A stretch of 64,000 bases of DNA from Nelumbo lutea (taxonomy: Eukaryota > Streptophyta > Magnoliopsida > Proteales > Nelumbonaceae), in NCBI GenBank assembly GCA_022828595.1, contig JAKGHH010000003.1:55665759-55729758 (forward strand). The letters run 5' to 3'. Numbering within the stretch: the stretch's first letter is position 1; the number at the start of each line of letters is the position of its first letter. A model generated the notes under the pieces. The model saw only the letters and a program-made list of their open reading frames with translations. It ran no database searches and was not told the DNA's origin. Below are positions 10,941 through 22,900 of this stretch, one piece after another. Made by a program: the position numbers and the translations under genes.

Positions 10941-13900
10941 GTATATGAATCATTTTTTTCTTTGATTCTAGCGATTACCGTAATTGAGTTATGGGTGCAT
11001 GGGATTTTTCCCTAATTAGAAGAAAATTCTTGGCTTCTCTGGTTTTCTACAAGATTTTCCTTGTAGTCAGCTGTGATTATCTTAACATACAACCATGGGA
11101 AATTGTGCTGTTCCCTACAGTCTACTGATAACAAAGCCTCCTATATGTTTGAAACCGCAGTTACTCAACGCTTATAGGATAGATATTTTATGTTTTTTTT
11201 TCCCTTCTCTTTCTTTAGCTACTGACCTTAAGGCAGGCATGTTTGATTTTCGATTTCTGCCCCCTATTTCGTACTTGTGGAGAGATTTCTCTGGATGCCA
11301 TGTACCTGAGAATTGGGAAGGTCCTTTTCTTCCAATCTGTGAAATGTATCTCAGATTTCTTTATCTTGTTTGTTTTGAATATGTCCTGTTGTTTGTTTAT
11401 TACATTCTATTAGCTTGGATCCTTCAGATGAATTCTGTTCATGATTTCTTCTCGTCATATTTGTTAGGTTATCGGTGGGGATCCTTTTGAGCTGCATATA
11501 TGCTAGTTTATTTATGAAGCATAGATGATAAGGACATTGTATATACATTAGTGCAACAAATTTAACTGTGCAAACCCCTTGACGTTGACACGGATGTAAA
11601 ATATTAAAATCTTACTACCTCATACTGAAGTTGGGCATAAGATTCAAACACTGCTTTCTAGTTGACAGTTTTTATGACCTTTTATGTGTGGGTGATAAGC
11701 TGGATTGAATTTTTTGGATAAAGCTATGATGTCCTTTCCCCTTTTCTCCTGTAAACCTAATGTTATTCAGTGCTCATGTAGGGAAGACTACTTTGCTAAA
11801 GATTCTGGCTGGCAAGCATATGGTTGGAGGAAGAGATGTAGTGCGGGTGCTAAATTGTTCTGCTTTTCATGATACACATCTGGTCTGCAGTGGTGACTTA
11901 GCCTACTTGGGCGGATCTTGGAGTAAAAACATTGGATCTGCTGTGAGTATTTATTTTCTTGTATCATTATGAACATTCTCAAGGATTAAACTTGAATTTC
12001 TTTTATATCTTGTCAAGACATGATATGCACATATAGAAAATCAGATAAGATTTTGTGAATGTCCTTTGCAAGAATTAGTAGCCAATATGACTTGTTTGTC
12101 TAGCCTTAAAAAGTGAAAACCAACAGAGATCGTTCCAAGAAGTTGAATCTATTATAGACATAGTAGTCGATCTAGACTACAATCAGTCTTGAATTAAAAA
12201 GAAAAAAGTATGAAAATTTGAAGAGAAGAAGACTAGAAGAGAGGAAGAAAAGAAGTACACGAAGAGAGTTTCAGAAAAGAGAGAGAGTAGGTCATAATTT
12301 TTGCCGATCCTCTCTTAGTATTTATAACTATTGGCTAACTGTAAAAGGGCTGAATTGCCCTTGTTGTTTACATGGAAAATAGAATAAGAAATAACTAATA
12401 ATAAAGCTGAAATAACTAACTGAAATAACTACCAACTAACACTGTCATATCTAACAGAAATATTGTTGCCATACGAACATTGTGGGGACCACATCAGTGG
12501 GGTTCACATTAGTGTTCTTTACACTCCCCCTCAAGTTGGGAATAGATATTTGTCATTCCCAATTTGCATAGATCTACCTCTAACTTCTTCCTTGGAACAG
12601 CCTTGGTGAGAAGATCTACAAGCTGCATGCTGGAGGTGATATACGGAAGACACACTTCTTGAGATGAAATCCTTTCTCTGACAAAATGTTGGTCTACTTC
12701 AATATGCTTAGTTCTGTCATGTTGTACCAGATTATGAGCTATATTAATAGCAGTCTGATTATCACAATACAACATTAAGGGCTTCTCATAAGTGATACCC
12801 AACTCCTCAAATAGTGATTTCAACCATAGGATTTCAGTCACACCATTAGCCATGGACCTGTATTTAGCTTTTGCACTAAAACGAGAAACAACACTTTGCT
12901 TCTTACTCCTCCAGGAGACCAGGTTACCTCCTACAAAAGCACAATATCCAGAGGTAGACCTTCTATCATCAATACTCCCAACCCAATCAGCATCTGTATA
13001 AAACTCTATCTTCATGTGATTATTATTCTTGAATAGTATACCTCTACCTGGGCACCTCTTCAAATATGTTAATATCCTCTCAACTGCAAGTAAGTGAGTA
13101 GTCCTAGGAGAGTGAATATACTGACTGACAACGCTGACCGCATAACTGATGTCTGGTCGTATGAGACAAAGATAGAGGAGTTTTCCAACTAACCGCTGGA
13201 ACATAGCTTTATCTTCAAGTGGCTCTCCACCCTCTGCATTGATCTTGTGATTCTGTTCAATAGGTGTATCTGCAGACTTAACACCTAACTTTTCAGTTTC
13301 TTCCAACAAATCTAGAACATGCTTTTTTTGGGAAACAAAAATCCCATGTTTAGATCTAGCTGCCTCAATACCCAAGAAGTATTGTAACTCTCTCAGATCT
13401 TTCACCTCAAATTCTTGATGAATGAGTTGTTTGAGAGACTTAATCTCACCATTATCATTCCCTGTCACTACAATATCATCCACGTATACAGCAAGCAAGG
13501 TCAAGGAAGAGTCCACTCTCTTAATGAACAATGTATGGTCTGACTGGGCCTGTACATAGTCGAACCTTTCAAGGGCTTGTCTGAATCTATCAAACCAAGC
13601 TCTGGGGGACTATTTTAGTCCATACAAAGCTTTATTCAACCGGAAAACCTTCTTTCCTGTGTCTGCATCATAAAATCCAGGAGGCAACTGCATGTAGACT
13701 TCTTCCTGCAAGTCTCCATTGAGGAAGGCATTTTTGACATCCATCTGGAACAAAGGCCAAGAGTATATGGCTACAATGGACAATAAAACTCTAATAGTGA
13801 TCATCTTTGCTACTAGAGCAAAAGTCTCCAAGTAGTCTATACCATAAATCTGAGTAAATTCCTTTGCAACTAACCGAACCTTATACCTTTCAATGGAACC

Positions 13901-16900
13901 ATCAGCATTATGTTTCACAGTAAATGTTCATCTACATCCAACCTGTTTCTTCCCTTTAGGCTGGTCAACTAGCTCCCAAGTATTATTCCTCAAAAGAGCA
14001 TCCATTTCAACCTTCATTGCATCTTTCCACTTAGGAACTGACAAGGCCTCTTGCATTGTTCTGGGGATAGGAATATCAGCAATAGATGTGAAGAAGGACT
14101 TGTAAGAAGGGGACAAGTGATCATAGGACAAGAATTGGGAAATGCAGTGGGCTGTGGATGTGGTGCAACGCCCTTTGCCTTTATAGATTGCAATGGGGAG
14201 GTCAAAGTCATCCAAAGGATGTAAGGGCTCAACGGTGGAAGGTATCTCAATGGAACTCGTAATACCTGGATCTGGATCCACAGAAGGAACTGGGGCTGGC
14301 CTGGACTACTAATGACCGAAATCAACATGCCTCCACCGCCTGTGATAGACTCTCAAATCCTGGCACCTTTGACACCCCTCCCCATTACATCCCTCATCAC
14401 TTAATGGAACAGGTAAAGGAACTTCTGATGAGTTAACCCTGCACTCACTACTCTCCCCCTGAGGAGAAACCCTAAGATAATAGGGTACATTCTCGAAGAA
14501 ACTAACATCCATAGAGACAAATCTTTTCCCAAAAGTGAGTTCATAGCAGCAATATCCCTTTTGAGTTTGTGCATAACCGAGAAAAATACATTTGGAGGCC
14601 TTAGGATCAAATTTGGAACATTGAGGTCTAAGAATCTGAACAAAGCAAGTACAACAAAGGTTTTAAGGGGAACGGTAAACAAGTCTTTATCAGGGTATAG
14701 GAGGGTAAATGGAGGCTTCATGTCAAGAACCCGTGAAGGAACTCGGTTAATGAGATACACTACTATAAGAATAGCATCTCCCCAAAAACGAATAGGCACA
14801 TTGGAGTTGAACATGATGCTTCTGGCCACCTCCAATATGTGCCTATTCTTCCTCTCAGCAACCCCATTCTGTTGTGGTGTATGAGGACAAATACTTTGGT
14901 GGATAATCCCATGGTCAAGCAAATAGGAGGCTAATTGGTTGGCAAAGTATTTTTTCGCATTATCGGATCTGAAGATCTTGATTTTGACCCCAAATTGGGT
15001 TAAAATCATCTTATGAAAGATCTAGGTCAAAGTAGGAACTTCATCTCGAGAACGCATAAGGTAAGCCCAAGAAAAATGGGTTTAGTCATCAACAAACAAC
15101 AAGAAATATTTGTACCCCCCCCCATAGCAGTGATGTGATAAGAACCCCAAACATCGGTATGCACAATATCAAAAGGATTATTACTTCTTTTATTACTTAA
15201 TGAATAAGATGTTCTACAATGCTTTGCAAGCTCACAACTCTCACATCTCAAATTGGACATCTGAACAGACTCAAATAAATCAGGAAACAAACTCTTAAAA
15301 GACCAAAAAGATAAATGGCCCAACCGATTATGCCAAAGCATAGCCTGACTAACAGGCTAAGAAACAAAAGACTTCCTATCTTCACTATCTTCCCAATGTG
15401 AACTCTCTCCAAGCAGATAGATTCCATTCGTCTCACGGCCAGTCCCAATCACTTTCCTTGTCTCCAAGTCCTGAAAAACACATCGGTCAGGGAAAAGGTT
15501 ACTAAACAATTCTGACGTTTTGTAATGCTACTGACTGAAAGCAAATTAGTATTAAGCTTAGGAACATGCAAAATTGAAGATAAGGATATGGCATTAGGCA
15601 ACTTGATGTCTTCCTTGCCAGAAATGGGAACAAGGGAACCATCAGCAATGGACACCTTATCTTTGCCAGAAGGTAAGTGATAGGTAGTGAACAGTGATGG
15701 CAAGCCAGTCATATGGTCAGATGCACCTGAGTCTATTAGCCAACAATGTTCAGTGTTACCTGGAGCTGAAGCATGATAAGTTGAGGCCCGAGTACCTAAA
15801 TGAGCAAAAGCTGATGTGGGAGTTGATGGTGGCTGAGATGATTGAGCTGAATTGCCAACTTCCTTTTCCAATTGAGTCAGGGTGTCTAGGGGTGTGCCTT
15901 TTGTGCCCGATGAGGAGGCACAATCAGTATTACCCCTTTTGTTCCTGAGTTTTGTTGGGACTAAATGAGGGTGCAACTTCCAACAGGTGTCTTTAGTATG
16001 CTTGGGTTTCTTGCAATGTTCACATTACTAGATCCCGCTTGTCTTCCTTCTTTACATCCCTCTCCGTATCACCTCCGGACTTAGGTTTGACTGCTGCCAA
16101 GGCTGGTGGGAAGGGTTGATGCTGCATCATAACCTTTCTCCTATTCTCTTCACTATGCACTAAGGAGTAGGCTTGTGATAGGGTCACACTGTCTCTTGTC
16201 AGTAGCTGTTGTCTCACAATATCATACTCAGGATTCAGACCAGCTAAGAACTCAAAAACCCTATTAGTCTCAACCTGCTTTCTATGAGTCTGTGCATCCT
16301 TCTGGCTTTCCCACTTAAGTGTTTCTAGGTGGTCAATTTCATGCTACAAAGATTTCAGCGTAGAGAAGCAAACCGAGACTGGTTTCACTCCTTGCTTAAG
16401 GTTGTTAACTTCACATTTCAATTCATAAGCCCTAGCAACATTAAGGGGTTGGGAGTAGGTTTCTTTCATGACACCCTAGATTTCCTTGGCTTTTTTGCCC
16501 ACAAATAGTTCCGGCTGATATGTGGCTGCATAGAGTTGCACAGCCATGTCATAACCAAATAGTTCTCCTGAACCCATTTGGTATAGGTTTGGTCCTCCTT
16601 AGTTGGTTCTTTCACATCTCTCAACAAGTAGCTCAGTTTTCCCCTACCCCCAATGGCCATCATGGCCGATTAAGCCCATTCTAGGTAGTTTGATCCATCA
16701 AACTTAACTGTTGTAATCTGAAAGGTATTCTCAGACATGTTACCAGAATTGCTAGTCCGAAAAACACCTTCCCCTTGACTCTTGAACTCTATTCTTGATC
16801 AAGAATTAATAAAAGAAACTTTTTTAATTACTGTAATAGGAGAAACAACACCCAAACAACTTATAACAGCCGGCCTAGTTCTTCCAAAGAACACAGAAAA

Positions 16901-19900
16901 CAGAATTCTGAATGAAACCAGTTCAAATTCTGATCTGAAACAAATAACAGTTCTGAATTTTAGGGTTTTCTCTCAAAACCCTAAAGAAAACACAAAAATT
17001 CTGAAGCACCTCTCAGACTAAACCAAGATTATCTTTTCTGAACAGAATCACAAGAAAAAGCTTACTTTATGAAAAAATCTCTGGCCACCACCTTCTGGTT
17101 GATGCGAAACCCAAATCTTGAGGATCCGAAGCTTCTTCTGATTCTTCCTGACTACTGGAACTCTCCCAGACTTCTACAATCTCTTCAATAGTAGCCGCAC
17201 ACTACCAGTAACCTCCAAGAATCAGCCGATCCTCCTCCCTTGTTGAAAAACTTCCAAACCTAGGTGGTTCTCATGCAATCAGCCTAATCATACTAGCATA
17301 AGAGCTCCTAGGTCGGCTCTGATACCAAGTAGTCGATCTAGACTACAATCAGTCTTGAATTAAAAAGAAAAAATGATGAAAAATTGAAGAGAAGAAGAAG
17401 AGAAGAGAGGAAGAAAAGAAGTACACGAAGAGAGTTTCAGAAAAGAGAGAGAGTAGGTCATAATTTCTGCCGACCCTCTCTTAGTATTTATAACTATTGG
17501 CTAACTGTAAAAGGGCTGAATTGCCCTTATTGCTTACATGGAAAATAGAATAAGAAATAACTAATAATAAAGCTGAAATAGCTAACTGAAATAACTACCA
17601 ACTAACAGTATCATATCTAACAGAAATATTGCTGCCATACGAACACTGTGGGGACCACATCAGTGGGGTCCACATCAGTGTTCTTTACAGACATCGTGTG
17701 TTCATTGTTTATACCTTAACAACAGTGCTTTATTGATATTTTTTGATAGGTAACTGAAAATCTTTATTGTGTTATATCAACGAATAGAATGTACGCAACA
17801 TGCTAGACAGCCTGATGTTTTGGGATAGGGAAAAGGGACAGAAAATATGTAGGGAGATTAAAGAGAGTACTTTCTAGAAGGATCATTCTACCACCAAAAG
17901 AGAAGTATTTAGCCTTCCAAGATGACAACTTCTTTTCCAATCTTTCAATAATTGGATCCTTTATGGCAACAGAGGAACCTTTAACTCCCAATGGAAGGCC
18001 CAAACACTTTACCGGAAGCTGCTCTACCTGGCTAGACAAAACAGTAGCACAATCTTCAAAGTTAGGGACATCAGCCACTGGTATGACTTGACTTTTGTTA
18101 AGGTTGACTTTCAGCCCTGTGACAACTTCAAACCAACTGAGGATCCCAAGCAGATTATCCAGTTGAGCAAGAGAAGCATCTAAAAAACATAAGGTGTCAT
18201 CCGCAAACTGAAGGATGTTCACTTTTTCACCCCCTGGGGAAATTGCAAACCCTTCCCACAGACCAGAAGCTGCTGCCTTCTAACTAAATAGAGTAAGGAT
18301 CCCTGCAATACAAATAAAGAGAAGGGGAGAAAGGGGGTCTCCCTGCCTTAACCCTCTAGAGCTCTCAAAAAAGCCTGCAGATTGACCATTAATCGGAATA
18401 GAAAATTTGGGGGAAGAAACACAAACTTTCATCCAATTCCTCCACTTTTGCCCAAAGTTCATCTTTTCCAGGACTTTGTCTAAACAATTCCAATTAACAT
18501 GGTCATAGGCTTTTTCAATATCCAGTTTATTAACCAAACCTGGACATCCCTCTCTCATCCTTGAATCCAACAACTCATTTGCAATAAGAATTGAGTCAAT
18601 CATTTGCCTACCCGGCACAAAAGCACTTTGATTTTTTTAGATCACACTGTCCAAAACTCCTTTCATCCTTTCGGCTAAGACCTTGGCCAAAATCATGTAA
18701 AAGATATTCAGAAGGCTAATTGGTCTGAAATCTTTGACATGTACAGCCCCTTCAATCTTAGGAATGAGAGTGATAAAGACATTATTCAAGCTCTTTTGAA
18801 GGGATCATTAGAATGGAATGACTGGAAGGCATTTAAGATATCTTGCTTCACAAAATCCCAGCACATAACATAAAACAAGTTGGAGAATCCATCCGGGCCA
18901 GGGGATTTCTCATTGTCCAAGCTGCTGATAGCCATCTTAATCTCCTCTTCAGAAAAAGGTTTTTCAAGATAAATCCATTGATCTTCACTAAGCCTTTTAA
19001 AAGGTGGTACCACCACTTTAGAATCCCCTTCTATCTCTATATTATCAATGTTCATTGACCTGGCCAGCCTCATCCCTTGTTGTAATGCTGATAGCTCAGC
19101 TCTTATAGAGTCCCCATTACTAATTGGGCCTGAGAACATTGCTGTGACAGCTCCATTTTCATCTCTAAAATCTCCACCTACTCCAAAAGGTGGTGTGCTG
19201 CCAATGCTGCAATCATTGGAATTAAGCTTTATAATGTTGTTCTGGGTGGTTCCCATTTCCTTTGAGGCACTATTTGTGATCTGATAAGCTAGCAACCTCT
19301 CTCAACTTCCTTAGAATGTTGTCCATTGATATCAAATTAAAAATATCCATTGTTTTTACCTAATCTGCTACTTCCGCTATAGTGTTCTTAATTGTTGCTT
19401 TCTTGGAATGACTTTTCCCATTGAAATGCTTCATCAGTATTCCTATGATGTAATAAAGGCAGTTTACCCTGATGATAGTTTGTGATAATATATTGTAGTT
19501 CAAGCAACTTGTAAAGGATGGTTTGAATTACTTAACCATAGTACTCCATGTAACTCATTGCATTGGTCTGTTCCCCAAATAATCTTGCTCGTATGATGCA
19601 ATGAAAATGGTAGAAAACCAAACTATGTGATAGGAACTGATCAGCACCCTTGAAGACTTATTCTGGAAAGAAGAAGGCCTTACAACAGGTCCTGATATGG
19701 CATAGTGATGGTACTTGGGATTTGGACTGAATTGAATATCAAGGGTATTTTTGTCATTTTTTGTGCAGTCCAATGATAGGGTTTAAATTGTCTAGTTATA
19801 GTTTGTTTATGTTTAAAATTTCAGAGTCATTGCATAAGTGGGATTAGAGCTATTGAGTCTTCTTTGAATTGAAATAGGATATGACAACTTAGTTTGAATC

Positions 19901-22900
19901 CTACTAGGATTATTGAGTCTAACAGTTTTACTCCTAAGACTATTACAAGTCTAACAGTTTGACTCCTAGGATTATTATGAGTTTAGACTCTATAAATATG
20001 TATGGACGTTTTACACAAAGGCAATGAAATATATTGAGTTTTCTTCAGCTTATGCTAGCTATGGAGAGTGATTCCCATGCCCTAGAGTAATTCTAGGCAC
20101 CCTGTGAGTGACTCCATGTATTTTCTCTCTTCTCTCTCTCCATATTTTCTCTTTTATTCCTTCAAGAAGTCTTTACAATCATCAACAGCCATAAAACTTT
20201 GATCAAGAAGATTATTCAACATTCTCTAAGGACTAGAATTGAGCTGGTCCAACATCACTATGTGAAACGGATCATAAACCTCTCAAGGGTCAATGGATAA
20301 CCAACAACAATACGTGCTAATTGATGGTTCTCTAATAAAAGTAACCTATCTACTCCTTTAGCCAGTCTGTTTTCTTAAGGAGTTAGCTGTTCATCTGGTT
20401 GCCAAGGATCTAGCCTACCTGACAAAATGTTGAGGAGTCTTTGAGCTAGTAAATGATGAAAGCATCCACACATATGTTGTTCTGGGAGTCAACTTCAACA
20501 CTTGGTCCAAAAGTAACACAATCATTCCTTACTACATTTTTTTTCTCTTTGAGGAAACAAGTTGAAAGTTAAAAAGTTGGGGACTAAAGAATCATAGGTA
20601 GAAACCATGCTTTGTCTAAACATCTCATGCCTCTCTAAGGGATTTGGATACTAGATAATAGATTACTTTATTAAAGAAATAGTTTTAAACAAGGTTTTAA
20701 AAGGCATAGTTGAGGCATAATGGCCCAAAAAGGTGAGGCGTAAGCCTCAAGGCGTTGCAAGGTGTAAGCCTCAAAGTTTAAGGAAAAAATTAATTGAAGT
20801 TTGTAAATTGATGAAAATAAAATAATAATTAATCAACTAACAATTATAAATATTTCAATTTTATGTAAAAAAACCAATTTAGAAGAAAGGAAACAACTTA
20901 GTTGATTTGATCTAATAATAATATAGGGCCAGTATTGTAGATCTTGTTGTCTATCCCAAAAGGCAAGTATTATTGCTATTGCTATTGTTATTGTTATTAA
21001 AAAGAAAAAAGATCCATTAGTAGAAGAAATAAGAAATATAACAAATTTGGGACATTACATTTAGAATTAATGAGAAAAATCTCACTTGATTTATCCGAAA
21101 GAAACTAAGTACTTGATTAGTCCTTTTTGCATTGAACTCTCTTAAAACACTAAGAAAAACTAATAGAATTTGGTTTGCCTTATTGGTTTTTCTTTTTTAA
21201 TTTTTTATTTGGCCTATAATTATTGAAGTGTTTTTCCTATGTGTTTTAAATTATAAAAATTTATATTTTTTTTGCATTAAATCACCAAGTAATCATTAAT
21301 ACTTGAGGCTTTCGCCTTTTTATGCCTCAGGCTACACCTCATGCCTGGAGGCTTGAGGCTTATGCCTCATTCTGACAAAGGCTTTAAAGCCTCACATCAA
21401 AGTTTTGAGGCTTAGGCCTCGAGGCAAAATTTATGTGCCTCGCCTCAAGGCTTGAGCCTTTTAAAACAATGGTTTTAAATTCCTGAGGTCAGGTCCTAGA
21501 ATACATCATATATGGCAAGATTTTGTTGACAAGATGAGTTTTTTTTTCTTTTTTTGGCAAAGACTTCTTATGTGGACAACTGATAGTAGAGTTAAAATTG
21601 GAAGGACATCGAGACTGTTTAATGTTGCCCCTTTAGATACGTAATATGTAAGGATATACAAAATAAACCATAAGGACAGTCTCGCTATTTTAAGTTTTGT
21701 GGGGGTTGGTATGATGGTATGTCATGTTTGATATATATTTTGGACATAGCATATGTGTTTATGTCCAAATTTATTTAGTTGCAATTCAGTATCTAGATGG
21801 TGACTCAACAGTTAATATTGAATCAATTTTATGTGAAATGCTTGCATTTATAGAACCTTAATTAAATCTATCTAATGATTCTTTTAATGCCATTTAGTCT
21901 AAACCCCCATATCATGGTGTTTTCTGACACCAATTCATTCTAAGCAAATTTCTTGCATTCTTTTAGGGGGAAGTTCCACTCCAGGGAGATTTTTCTGCTG
22001 AGCACATGATATTTGGAGGTAGGCTATTAATGATTTTCTCATTCTTATTGTTCTTCTTGCATTTACTTTATGTAGTTTTGGCATTGTTATTTATTTCATT
22101 CTGTAGCAAGGTCGCTCTACTGTTTGCTCAACTTTCTGCACGTGCTTAGTGCTGACAATGGTATTTCATGACATAGAGACATGGAGATCTTATACACCCA
22201 AACAAAAGTGAAATGATTTTTCAAAATGGCATGCCGATGGCAATTAATCAGGCATTTGAAAAAAAAAAAATGATTTTGCATATACCTTCCACTCCAAAAT
22301 TTCAGTGACCATTTTGAGTGTAAGAGAAGAATGAATGCATTGCCGAATTTCACATTGCTTTTCCTTTGTTTTGCTTTACTTTGGGTTGTTGGCAGTTGAA
22401 GGGACTGATCCTGTTAGGAGACAGAAATTGATCGAACTACTTGACATTGATCTGCAGTGGCGGATGCATAAAGTATCTGATGGGCAGCGACGCCGTGTCC
22501 AAATCTGCATGGGTCTTCTTCATCCGTTCCAGGTATTTTCACCTTCTGTGGTTTATTCTATTGGTACACGTTAATGTACAAGTTGCATCTATTGTTGTGC
22601 CAGGCTAGGCTAGCCTGATGGACATCTGTAGTCATTGCAATTTTAGATGCCTTTTGGGATAGACAGCAAGATCTACAGTACTGGCCCTGTACATGAGAAA
22701 CACTTAATATACAAATGAATTTGTTTGGGCCATAACTTGGAACTATCTTAGGCCCAAGGTTTCAAACTTCATATTTGGTTTGAAGTTCAGACCAAATGAA
22801 ATGCAATTGATTTGTGAAAGCTTATGCAAACTAGCAGTAACATTGCTAAGATGATAATAATCTGGGTGAGACTTTAAAAGATGATGACAGAATGATATTG

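Larger units (their letters stand above)
12162..17689 (-). mobile_element. Full-length Ty1/copia retrotransposon with TG...CT LTRs, in ABCI intron 2
   Basis: 5528 bp bounded by two 362-bp LTRs and flanked by the 5-bp duplication GACAT (12157-12161 and 17690-17694). On the minus strand the order is LTR, primer-binding site, gag, protease, integrase, RT, RNase H, polypurine tract, LTR, which is copia order. The LTRs differ at roughly 16 of 362 positions by eye, so this is not a very recent insertion. The coding region carries several stops and at least one frameshift, including one at a C homopolymer near 15118, so it is not autonomous. It lies antisense to the host gene, which still splices across it. 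Confidence 0.95.
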
